Positions 16,035 through 24,007 of a stretch of 40,244 nucleotides of DNA are shown here, piece by piece (positions within the stretch are counted from its first letter, which is position 1; every line of letters starts with the position of its first letter). The notes under the pieces are model-generated. The model saw nothing but the letters and a program-made list of their open reading frames with translations, was not told where the DNA came from and ran no database searches. Origin of the DNA: a virus; IMG/VR virus record IMGVR_UViG_3300046747_000214, positions 1 to 40,244 of that record; one strand, 5' to 3'. The translations under genes and the position numbers were made by a program.

Positions 16035-16385
16035 GTGGCCCTACGACCCTTCGTACGTATTCGCCTAGGCCCTGACGAGCAGCCAGACTCCAAGCACATC
16101 AACCTAGTCCAAGACAACGTAGCGGCGGCGTTCTCTCAGCTTGTCGGGGACGACATCCTAGACGCCAGCTTGATTTCGGACATCAAGCTGACCCCCAGCG
16201 GCATCAACTACGTCAATCACGGTCTGGGTCGAATGCTGCAGGGGTGGCAGGTGGTTCGGACGCACGGCACGGGGACCGCCATTCAAGTTTGGGACGTGCA
16301 GGACGCCAACACGCCGCTGAACTCGCGGTCGCAGCTCTATCTAATGTCCAGCGCCACTGGCGCATTTGACCTGAAGGTTTTCTAA
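16035..16385 (+). CDS. Small virion-region protein, 116 aa
   Basis: A 116-residue protein (GTG start) between the adaptor and tail genes. It starts with a basic segment, then HINLVQDNVAAAFSQLVGDD and a beta-rich C-terminal half. The HINLVQDNVAAAF stretch resembles the short N-terminal attachment helices seen on phage appendage proteins. Its role is unknown; it may be a connector for the tail protein that follows, with which it shares one base of overlap (TAATG). Confidence 0.55.
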   Translation: MALRPFVRIRLGPDEQPDSKHINLVQDNVAAAFSQLVGDDILDASLISDIKLTPSGINYVNHGLGRMLQGWQVVRTHGTGTAIQVWDVQDANTPLNSRSQLYLMSSATGAFDLKVF

Positions 16386-17251
16386 TGCCGACGACGTCCG
16401 CAAACATGGGTCTTACGGTGCCCATCGCGAGCACCGGAGTCACTGGCACAGGGGACCCTGGGCCTGGCTACGCAACGAACATCAGCAATGACCTGACCGT
16501 CATTGACACGCACGACCACTCGTCCGGCAAGGGCGTGAAGGTCACCCCCGCAGGCCTGAATATCAACGCCGACGTCACCTTTGCCAGCAACAACGCCACC
16601 AACCTGCGGGCGGCAAGGTTCACGTCACAGGCTTCAGGACTTGTCGGGGGCAGTGACGCGGCGGAGGTCTACGTCAAGAACGGCGACCTCTGGTACGTCA
16701 GCAGCTCCGGCGTCCAGATACAGGTGACGGCGGGTAGCTCGCTGGGGACGGGGCCCGCGGGCTCGGTGGGTCCTGCCGGCGGCCCTGGTTCGTTCTCAGG
16801 GACGTACAACGTACCTACCGCCCTTTGGCAGCCCACCGGGGGCTTCTCCGGCTCGTACAAGGTCATCTCCTGGCTTAGCCGCATCTCGCTATCGTCGGGC
16901 ACGTACACGGGGGTCCCGGCCTCGTACGTCATCACGCCAGGCTACGGGACCGCCATCGGCGTCATCGCCAACATCCTCGGCTACGACGGCGGCTCGGTTG
17001 CCGGCGAAATCGACGTAAAGGGCACCTACATCGGTAGCTCGGGAACGGTAGCTAGCCCCGGGTCGGCCACCTACGTCGGCACGTTCACCACCTGTTACAG
17101 CCAAGGCAGCCGGGTCGCCACGGGCTGGGGAGCCGTGCTGCAGCCGTCGGGGTCGACCATTAGCCTGGTGACATCGGTGCCCACCGGCGGCATGTCCGGG
17201 GCGGTCAGGTTCGTCGTCACCATGCAGATTACCGAAACGGGTAATCCGTAA
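16385..17251 (+). CDS. Tail appendage/fiber-like protein with short collagen-like linker
   Basis: A 288-residue Gly/Ser/Thr-rich protein. Residues about 35-70 contain NDLTVIDTHDHSSGKGVKVT followed by a strand-loop repeat (INADVTFASNNATNLRAARF), a motif common at the start of phage tail appendage proteins. Near residue 122 there is a collagen-like linker, GPAGSVGPAGGPG, and the remainder is beta-rich. I infer a trimeric tail fiber or tail accessory protein. It lies one base from its neighbours on both sides. Confidence 0.6.
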   Translation: MPTTSANMGLTVPIASTGVTGTGDPGPGYATNISNDLTVIDTHDHSSGKGVKVTPAGLNINADVTFASNNATNLRAARFTSQASGLVGGSDAAEVYVKNGDLWYVSSSGVQIQVTAGSSLGTGPAGSVGPAGGPGSFSGTYNVPTALWQPTGGFSGSYKVISWLSRISLSSGTYTGVPASYVITPGYGTAIGVIANILGYDGGSVAGEIDVKGTYIGSSGTVASPGSATYVGTFTTCYSQGSRVATGWGAVLQPSGSTISLVTSVPTGGMSGAVRFVVTMQITETGNP

Positions 17252-17904
17252 TGGCTGTTCGGCTCGTACAGGCTCAAACCAGCGCGCTAGCGACGTCGGT
17301 GCCCTACGTGTCCAACGTGACGAAGGGGAGCCTTCTTGTCTTGGCTGTCTCTGACGTATCGGAGCAGCTGACCAGCGTGACGGACTTGCTCGGCAACACA
17401 TGGACGCAGGCGTCCAAGTCGGTGGTGAACGGGTATGTAGCGATTTACTACGCGGTAAGTCGTGCAGCCGGGCCCAACACGGTCACCGCCAACAACGGGG
17501 GCGTGGGGACAGAGATGTGGGTATGGGAGGTCGGGGCCGGGCAGGTGTCCAGGGCATCGATGCCGCCGGTGGTTGTCGCGGACGGCCACAGTACCGGTGC
17601 AGGCCCTGGCGCCACGGCGACACCTGGGGCGGTAACGCCTTCGCACCCAAGCGTGTTTGTTGTGTCCTCCGTGCGGACGAACGGGGGTCAATCGGTTTCG
17701 TCAGGGGCAGCCGGTTGGGCCTTTGACCAGACCTCGGCCACCAAGGCTGTGGAGTGGCTGCTGACTGCCGGCATGACGGCGCAGACCGGGTCTTTCACGC
17801 TGTCTAGCTCCGACAACTACGACGCGGTGTGTGTGTCGTTGGCGTTCCCGATGCCTGACGCGTCGGCGGTCCTGCAACCCAAGATGAAACCGTTCCTGGT
17901 GTAG
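17251..17904 (+). CDS. Beta-rich virion protein, 217 aa
   Basis: A 217-residue, almost Lys-free protein made of predicted beta strands. The start VRLVQAQTSALATSVPYVSN and the sandwich pattern resemble concanavalin-like or jelly-roll surface proteins used by phages. The C terminus ends in a proline-basic tail (QPKMKPFLV). It is probably a virion surface or receptor-contact protein; no specific family can be named. Confidence 0.5.
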   Translation: MAVRLVQAQTSALATSVPYVSNVTKGSLLVLAVSDVSEQLTSVTDLLGNTWTQASKSVVNGYVAIYYAVSRAAGPNTVTANNGGVGTEMWVWEVGAGQVSRASMPPVVVADGHSTGAGPGATATPGAVTPSHPSVFVVSSVRTNGGQSVSSGAAGWAFDQTSATKAVEWLLTAGMTAQTGSFTLSSSDNYDAVCVSLAFPMPDASAVLQPKMKPFLV

Positions 17905-17906
17905 CG

Positions 17907-20900
17907 ATGGCATTTGTTCAAAAGCAAATGGTGCCGGTGCAGTTTGGCGGCGGTATCGACACCAAGGTAGACCCCAAGCAGCTCCAATCTGGACAGCTGT
18001 TGGCGCTTCAGAATGGCCAGTTCTCCAAGACTGGGCAAATCAATAAGCGCTACGGCTACGACCTCCTTGGAATGAACATCGAAGGCGGCGGCACCATTTC
18101 CGCTGGCGTTGAACTCGCGGTGTTCAAAAACGAGCTGGTCCTATTCGACGGCACCAACGTCTTCTCCTACCTCCCAGCCACTGACAAATGGAGCAACCGC
18201 GGCACAGCGATTAGCATCATCACCGAGGACCACGAAATCATCAGGCGCCAGGATGCCCAGCAGCTCAACCCGGATATGTCCTACCTCAATGGTATTGAGG
18301 TGTACGCTTGGGAGGATTCGCGCGGTGGCGTTTATTACAGTGTTGTTGATAGTACTTCTGGTGCAGTGGTGGTCGCAGGGGCGCAGCTAGCCGCGGCGTC
18401 CGCCCAGCAGCCCAAGTGCGTCACGTTCGGCGGTAGCATCTACATCTTCTACGCCTCGGGGACGAGCCTCTATTACCAGCAGGTAGGGCCGAGCAATCCA
18501 TCGGTGGTCGGTGCCGCTATCGCTGTGGCCACGGACGGGTACAACGGAACCAACGGCTTCCCGTTCGACGTCACGGCGTTCACCGCCAGCGACGGAACCG
18601 CGCACCTGGCGTGGCTGTACCTGTCGAGCGCGTCCACCAGCTCCTGGGTGCTTGGCAGCGTCGACATCAACAATGTTCAGGCGGCAAACGTCACCATCAA
18701 CTCCAACGGTGGGCAGACCATCACCGGCGGTAAGCACGGGGCCGCGAGCGTCCTGGTCGACAGCCTGGGAACCGCTTGGTGCAGCTGGTCGTCGGGTGGC
18801 GCGGTGTACACGGTCCCCGTGGCCAGCTACGGGGCCGGAGGCACGACGCTAGGCACCCAGGCCACGGTGTTCGCGGCGAACCAATACAACGTGTTGGCGG
18901 CCATTGAGGGCTACACCGCCGGCCAGCTGCTTCTGTTCTGCGAGAAATACAACGCCACCAGTTACCTAGAGCAAACGGACTACGTCACGGTAACGACGGC
19001 CGGCGCCGTCAGCGCCACCCGGACGCTCTACAGCGTGGGGCTGGCGAGCAAGCCGTGGCGCTACGGGTCTAAGGTGTTCGTCAACACGTCGTATTCGTCG
19101 ACGCTGCAGGCCACCGACTTTGCCTGGTACGTGCCGGCGACAGGTAGCGCCACCGTAGTGGCCAAGATGACGCCGAGCGTGGGGGGCGGCATCGCCACCC
19201 TGGGCATGTGCTCGGAGACGGTCAACGTCACGACTGGCGTCTACAAGTTTGCCAACCTGGTCGCTGGGAAGATTCTGTCGGAGGCAAATACCATCTTCAC
19301 CATCCTGGGCGTCAACTCGACCAAGATGGTTCACGCGCCCACGGACAACTTCATCAACACGGTACAGGACAATACGCTGCTCATCGTCGGCGGCATCCTG
19401 CAGGGGTACGACGGGGTTTCCGTCACCGAGCTTGGCTTCCACCTCTACCCCGAAAACATCGCGCTGGCGGCGGCAGGGTCGGACGGCAGCCTTGGCGCCG
19501 GGTCTTACCAGTACGTCGTTCAATACGAGTGGACCGACAACCTGGGGCAAATCTACCGGTCGGCGCCCAGCGTGCGCGCCACCGTCACTACCACGGCAGC
19601 CCAGCACGTCACGGTCACCGGGTACAACCTGACCCTGACGAGCAAGCCGGCGGCAAGCATCTCGATTGTCATCTACCGCACGCAGGCCAACGGGACGAAC
19701 CTCTACCGGGTCACGTCACTCCTGGCGCCGCTGGCCAACTCGGGGACGGCGGGCCAGTGGACCTACACCGACAAGGCCAGCGACAGCACCATCTCCAGCA
19801 ATGACCTGAACTACACAGCAGGCGGCGCCCTCAGCAACATTGCGCCACCCGCTAACGCGTTTCTGACCACCTACAACAACCGCGTCTTCTTGGGCGGCCT
19901 GAGTGACAAGAATCTCCTGTGGTACTCGCAGACGGTTGTGGACAACAGCAACGCCAACACCATCCCCCCGCAGTTCTGCGCCGAGCTAACCATGGGCTGC
20001 GACCCACGGGGCGGCGACATCACCGCGCTGGGGCTCCTCAACCAAACGCTCATCATCTTCAAGAACTCGGAAATCTTCGCCGCATCTGGCAACGGGCCAG
20101 ACGCCAACGGCGCCAATAGCGACTACGGAGACCCCCAGCTCATCTCCAGCGACGCGGGTTGCATCAACCCGAATACAGTTGTCGTCACCGCCGCCGGCCT
20201 GTTCTTCCAATCCCAGCGAGGCATCTACCTACTAGACCAGTCCCTAAACGCCAGCTACATCGGCGCACCGGTAGAGGACATCGTCAACGGAATGACAATC
20301 ACGTCTTCCGTCGAGAGTCCCAAGGACGGGTTGATTTTGTTCTGCTCGAGCAGCGGCACCGCCGTAGTGTACGACTACTACCACCAGCAGTGGTCAACCT
20401 GGTCTAACCACTACGCCAGCGACGTCGTTATCTACCAAAACGCCATCTGCTTCGTGACCCCCGCGGGCCAGGTGTACAAGCAGAACCGCTCGAGCTTCAC
20501 CGACGCCGGCTCCCCCGTCCTTCTGTCGTTCACGCTGCCCAACCTAAGCTTTGCGGGCATCCAGGGCTACCAGCGGGTCTTCCGCTGCTTCATCCTGGGG
20601 ACCTACAAGGGGCCGCATACGCTGACGGTCAACGTCGCCTACGACTTCAGCGACTCCTACACCCAATCCGCTTCTGTGGTGCCGCAGGCGGGCTCGCAAT
20701 GGGGCAGTGACCCGGCGTGGGGCTGGTCCTCGCCGTGGGGCGCCGGCTACCAGCTGTACGAGTATCGAATCGACTTCAGTACCCAAAAGTGCACGTCAAT
20801 TCGACTGCAGGTTTCGGACGCTCAAAGCAGCAACTACAATGAGGGTTACGCTATTTCGAGTATAGTATTCGAGGTGGGGCAACTGCCTGGCGGCAACCGT

Positions 20901-20933
20901 CTACCGTCCACAAGCATCGTTGGAGCGCAGTGA
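17907..20933 (+). CDS. Large tail protein, nozzle-like beta-propeller (gp12-type)
   Basis: A 1008-residue protein, the largest of the genome. It opens with VQFGGGIDTKVDPKQLQSGQ and later KINKRYGYD-like text (INKRYGYDLLG), the usual start of podovirus tail tube/nozzle proteins. Repeated beta-propeller-like blades follow (for example NGIEVYAWEDSRGGVYYSVV and LFFQSQRGIYLLDQS), with an Ig-like segment near residues 545-640. The C terminus is beta-rich (YEYRIDFSTQKCTSIRLQVS). Such proteins close the tail channel below the adaptor ring. Start ATG 17907 is 2 bases after the previous stop. Confidence 0.75.
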   Translation: MAFVQKQMVPVQFGGGIDTKVDPKQLQSGQLLALQNGQFSKTGQINKRYGYDLLGMNIEGGGTISAGVELAVFKNELVLFDGTNVFSYLPATDKWSNRGTAISIITEDHEIIRRQDAQQLNPDMSYLNGIEVYAWEDSRGGVYYSVVDSTSGAVVVAGAQLAAASAQQPKCVTFGGSIYIFYASGTSLYYQQVGPSNPSVVGAAIAVATDGYNGTNGFPFDVTAFTASDGTAHLAWLYLSSASTSSWVLGSVDINNVQAANVTINSNGGQTITGGKHGAASVLVDSLGTAWCSWSSGGAVYTVPVASYGAGGTTLGTQATVFAANQYNVLAAIEGYTAGQLLLFCEKYNATSYLEQTDYVTVTTAGAVSATRTLYSVGLASKPWRYGSKVFVNTSYSSTLQATDFAWYVPATGSATVVAKMTPSVGGGIATLGMCSETVNVTTGVYKFANLVAGKILSEANTIFTILGVNSTKMVHAPTDNFINTVQDNTLLIVGGILQGYDGVSVTELGFHLYPENIALAAAGSDGSLGAGSYQYVVQYEWTDNLGQIYRSAPSVRATVTTTAAQHVTVTGYNLTLTSKPAASISIVIYRTQANGTNLYRVTSLLAPLANSGTAGQWTYTDKASDSTISSNDLNYTAGGALSNIAPPANAFLTTYNNRVFLGGLSDKNLLWYSQTVVDNSNANTIPPQFCAELTMGCDPRGGDITALGLLNQTLIIFKNSEIFAASGNGPDANGANSDYGDPQLISSDAGCINPNTVVVTAAGLFFQSQRGIYLLDQSLNASYIGAPVEDIVNGMTITSSVESPKDGLILFCSSSGTAVVYDYYHQQWSTWSNHYASDVVIYQNAICFVTPAGQVYKQNRSSFTDAGSPVLLSFTLPNLSFAGIQGYQRVFRCFILGTYKGPHTLTVNVAYDFSDSYTQSASVVPQAGSQWGSDPAWGWSSPWGAGYQLYEYRIDFSTQKCTSIRLQVSDAQSSNYNEGYAISSIVFEVGQLPGGNRLPSTSIVGAQ

Positions 20934-22003
20934 TGGAAATCAAAAACCCCACTCAGTCCACTCCAGGCGACGAGGCAGTAGCCAATGCCCCTCCCGGCCC
21001 CGAGATGCTTGGCGACACCCGCGGGCCGGAGTCGTACCAACAGTGGTTCGACACGTTCAACAAGGACCCTAACCGCCAGCAGAACATGGCGGCCATTGGC
21101 GGCATGCAGGCCCCGCCCATGCAGGGCTATGAGGCTGGCGGCTCTTCGCTGGCCGGTCTGACGACACTGGCGCCGGTGCAGAACGCCCACGCGGCCACCG
21201 TCGATACTGGGCAATCACAGAACCTTATGGGCGGACAAGTCGCCAACATCAACGCGCTGAACCAGCAGGCAAACGGCCAGGGCCCATCGGTGGCCGCAGA
21301 GGTCGCCAAGCAACAGGCAGAGCAGGGACAAAAGGCCCAAATGGCCGCCCTCGGCAGCCAGCGCGGCGCGGCCAACAGCGCGCTAGGCATGCGGGCTGCA
21401 CAGGACTCGGCGGCGCAGCAGCACCAGGCCGGCGCACAGAACGCCGTACTTGGCCGTGCGCAAGAAGCCCAGGCCGCACGCCAGCAGCTTACGGGTGCGC
21501 TTGGCGGCGCCACACAACAGGCGCAGCAGGGCGCCCAGGCGCAAGCTCAGCTTAGCCAGCAGGCGGGAATGCAGAACGCCCAGGCCGCGAACGCCTCGAC
21601 CCTTCAGCAGGGCCAGATGGACGTACAGACTAAGACGGCGAATTTGCAAGCCCAGCTTCAGGCGGGGCAAATCAACGCCAACGAATACAACGCCTACGTG
21701 CAAGCGCTGATGGCCCAGAATAGCAACGACTGGGGCGCGCAGATGAACGCGCAAGGGCAACTCATGTCGAACAATGCCCAGCTACAGGGCATTGCAGCCG
21801 GCGTACAGACCAATGCCGCCAACAATCAAATGGGCCTGGTCGGGGCCTCCATTGCGGGTGGTGCGGGGGTGGGCGCTGGTGCTCTTACCGCAGCATCTGA
21901 CAGGGGACTAAAAACGGACGTTCGGCCGGCCACCCGTGGAATCAAGGATTTTCTCTCGCAATACGGAGAGAGCGCGACGGCTAAGTTCGCGCTCATGGTG
22001 TAA
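20933..22003 (+). CDS. Ala/Gln-rich internal virion protein with S74-like tail motif
   Basis: A 356-residue protein with a Pro/Gly N terminus, then about 200 residues of Gln/Ala-rich helix (for example AQQHQAGAQNAVLGRAQEAQ), a glycine-rich hydrophobic stretch (GLVGASIAGGAGVGAGAL), and a C-terminal SDRGLKTDVRPATRGIKDFL. The last motif resembles the start of the S74 intramolecular-chaperone domain (consensus SDRRLKTDI), but the chain stops about 35 residues later, so the domain is only a remnant or a tag. Composition fits a protein ejected into the host with the DNA. ATG 20933 is preferred over GTG 20930 from GGAG spacing. Confidence 0.65.
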   Translation: MEIKNPTQSTPGDEAVANAPPGPEMLGDTRGPESYQQWFDTFNKDPNRQQNMAAIGGMQAPPMQGYEAGGSSLAGLTTLAPVQNAHAATVDTGQSQNLMGGQVANINALNQQANGQGPSVAAEVAKQQAEQGQKAQMAALGSQRGAANSALGMRAAQDSAAQQHQAGAQNAVLGRAQEAQAARQQLTGALGGATQQAQQGAQAQAQLSQQAGMQNAQAANASTLQQGQMDVQTKTANLQAQLQAGQINANEYNAYVQALMAQNSNDWGAQMNAQGQLMSNNAQLQGIAAGVQTNAANNQMGLVGASIAGGAGVGAGALTAASDRGLKTDVRPATRGIKDFLSQYGESATAKFALMV

Positions 22004-22788
22004 TGGGCATTTCCCTCTCACAGGCTGTCTTTGGCGGGCTGGCGATTGCCGGAACGACGGCTGCCGCAATCGCAACCGCCGGCGCCCTCGCGCCTGCAGC
22101 TGCGGCGGCAGACGCCGCGGTCGTGGGCGGCGCGGAGGGGGTTGCCGCAGGTACCGGTGCGCTGGCCGGTAGCGCAGCGGCAGCTGCGCCGGTTGCCGCG
22201 GCTGCGCCGTTGGCTGAGGCCGCCGCGCCGCTCGCAGGGGCGGCGGCTGAACCCATGGTGGACGCAGGGGTGGCCGCTGGCGCTGAAGGCGCATCGTCCG
22301 CCGTCGCTGCCCCGATTGCCGCCCCCGCCGCTACGGAGACGGCGGGCGCCACCGCGGGCACGGGTGCCACGGCCAATGCCTCTGTCAACGCGGCGGCCGG
22401 TGCTGCCGAGTCTGGCATCGATACGGGAAAGGCAATCGCTAGCGGGGTAAAGACTGGGCAGGGGGTCTACGACACGGTCAAGAAGACGCAGGCCGGGTTT
22501 CAGAACCAGCCAGCGCCGAGCATGGGCGGCCCCGCCCCCGCGGGCCCCTCGGGGCCACAGCTTCAAACGCCCAACCTCACGGGGGGTGGAACGTACGGCG
22601 CCATATTTGGCCAGCCACCCGGAGGCGCACAGGGTCCACAGCCGATGTCGCTGCCGCCGCTGACTATTCAGCCCATTACGCAGCCGCCTCCGCAGATGTC
22701 TGACCGTACGAAAAAGACGGAAGTGAAGTCCGCGGAGCGCTCCATCAAGGAATTCCTAACCCAGGTGTACAGCAATGCCGCTCTATAA
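22003..22788 (+). CDS. Ala-rich membrane-active internal virion protein with S74-like tail motif
   Basis: A 261-residue protein with more than a third alanine in the first 150 residues, long hydrophobic Ala/Gly/Val stretches (VFGGLAIAGTTAAAIATAGA at 9-28), then a Pro/Gly-rich part and a C-terminal SDRTKKTEVKSAERSIKEFL. The alanine-rich amphipathic N-terminal half suggests membrane insertion during DNA ejection. The C-terminal motif parallels that of the preceding and following proteins. It overlaps the next gene by 14 bases. Functional call is by composition and context. Confidence 0.6.
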   Translation: MGISLSQAVFGGLAIAGTTAAAIATAGALAPAAAAADAAVVGGAEGVAAGTGALAGSAAAAAPVAAAAPLAEAAAPLAGAAAEPMVDAGVAAGAEGASSAVAAPIAAPAATETAGATAGTGATANASVNAAAGAAESGIDTGKAIASGVKTGQGVYDTVKKTQAGFQNQPAPSMGGPAPAGPSGPQLQTPNLTGGGTYGAIFGQPPGGAQGPQPMSLPPLTIQPITQPPPQMSDRTKKTEVKSAERSIKEFLTQVYSNAAL

Positions 22789-24007
22789 CTCGCTGACGTC
22801 CATGTCGCAGCTGGGCCTGGCGCCGAAGCCGTACAGTACTGCGGTGCCGGGGGTGGCCCCGCCGCCGCCCACCGGCGCGACGATGAGCGTCCCCCAGCCG
22901 ATGCCCGTGCCGCCTCCCACTGGCGCCACCATGACCGCGCCCAAGCCTCCGCCGCCGCCCACCGGCGCGACAATGACCGTACCCACGCAGCCACGAACCA
23001 GCACCACGATGGAGAGGACCGCAACGCCTCCGCCAACTGGCGCAGCGATGACCGCGCCCCCCCAGCCGCAGTACGCGCCGCCGCCCATGGGCGGAAACAT
23101 GGCCATGCAGCCGGCCCCCAGGCCTTCCCAGATGGGGCTCACCCCTCAACGTGGCGCCATGGGCGGTATGCACGATTGGCGACCGCCCCCGCAGCAGCCG
23201 ATGATGGCGCCGCCGCAGATGCCCCAGAAGTCCGTGGAAGAGCAGGCGCTCAACGGCGGGGGCGTCGACAATAAGCAGCAGATATCCAACTTCATGACCG
23301 CGCTGCACAACGCCAACTCCGGCGGAAATAACAGCTTCATGCAGGGGCAGGACGGCCAGCCGCCCCCGCAAGCCGGACCGCTGGTGAGCAACGTGGGCCC
23401 TCAGGCTACGCAGCAGTTCAACGCAGGCCCTGCCCCGCGCCCCATGGTCGGCGCCGAGGCGCAGAAGATTGGCATGTTCAATAGCGGCATGTTCGGCCAG
23501 CCCCAACAAGTCCAGGACGAGCAACAGAAAATCGGCATGTTGAACAGCGGCATGCTCGGGCCCGCCCGCGACGTCTCCGCCGAGCAACAGAAAATCGGCA
23601 TGCTGAACAGTGGGGCGCTTGGCAAGCCTGTCGTGGATGGCACCTACGGCGGCGCAGGTGCGGCGGGTATGCAAGCGATGATGAGCGACGAGACGCAGAA
23701 GGAGAAGGTCAGCGACGCCACGGGCAAGCTCACCAACTTCATGAGCGCCATCGGTGCCCACGAGTACAAGTACAAGTCCCCCGAGCTTGACGGCCAAGGC
23801 ACGTACACGACCCCCATGGCCCAGGAATTACAGAAGACGGAGCTTGGCAAACAGGCCGTTATCCAAACCCCCCGCGGGTTGATGGTCGACTATGGCCGTC
23901 TGGGCGGCGTCAACCTGGCCGCAGTGAGCGTCGTGCACCGCGAGCAACAGAGGCTGGCGGCGCAGGTAGAGCGGCTCCGGGGTGAGATGAAGCGGAGGAA
24001 GGGCTAA
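22775..24007 (+). CDS. Pro-rich repeat protein with full S74-like C-terminal domain
   Basis: A 410-residue protein. Residues 30-95 contain four copies of PPPTGATM(T/S)xP-type units. Residues about 230-292 contain three 21-residue repeats built on QKIGMLNSGMLG. From MSDETQKEKVSDATGKLTNF (near 303) to the end is an S74-like domain with HEYKYKSPEL, MAQELQKTELGKQAVI and GLMVDYGRLGGVNLAAVSV, the pattern of chaperone-type C-terminal domains on phage tail and ejection proteins. It ends in a charged coiled coil. Whether it self-cleaves is unknown. The start lies inside the previous gene. Confidence 0.65.
   Translation: MPLYNSLTSMSQLGLAPKPYSTAVPGVAPPPPTGATMSVPQPMPVPPPTGATMTAPKPPPPPTGATMTVPTQPRTSTTMERTATPPPTGAAMTAPPQPQYAPPPMGGNMAMQPAPRPSQMGLTPQRGAMGGMHDWRPPPQQPMMAPPQMPQKSVEEQALNGGGVDNKQQISNFMTALHNANSGGNNSFMQGQDGQPPPQAGPLVSNVGPQATQQFNAGPAPRPMVGAEAQKIGMFNSGMFGQPQQVQDEQQKIGMLNSGMLGPARDVSAEQQKIGMLNSGALGKPVVDGTYGGAGAAGMQAMMSDETQKEKVSDATGKLTNFMSAIGAHEYKYKSPELDGQGTYTTPMAQELQKTELGKQAVIQTPRGLMVDYGRLGGVNLAAVSVVHREQQRLAAQVERLRGEMKRRKG
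22862..23060 (+). repeat. Four-copy PPPTGATM coding repeat
   Basis: DNA repeats of the form CCGCC(G/T)CCCAC(C/T)GGCGC encode four imperfect PPPTGATM units at irregular spacing (residues 30-40, 46-56, 60-70 and 85-95 of the host protein). Such proline-rich units form extended linkers and can gain or lose copies by recombination. Confidence 0.8.
23462..23650 (+). repeat. Three tandem 63-bp coding repeats
   Basis: Copies begin at 23462, 23525 and 23588, exactly 63 bases apart, each encoding a 21-residue unit that opens QKIGM(F/L)NSG(M/A)(F/L)G and closes with a variable linker. The exact in-frame period points to duplication within the gene. Confidence 0.85.

Noticed and set aside
22745-23797. 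Long leftward open frame opposite the Pro-rich repeat protein
   Set aside because: The coded product is Arg/His/Gly-rich without a domain; it is a mirror of GC-rich coding DNA, and the sense frame has the S74-like domain and coupled starts.
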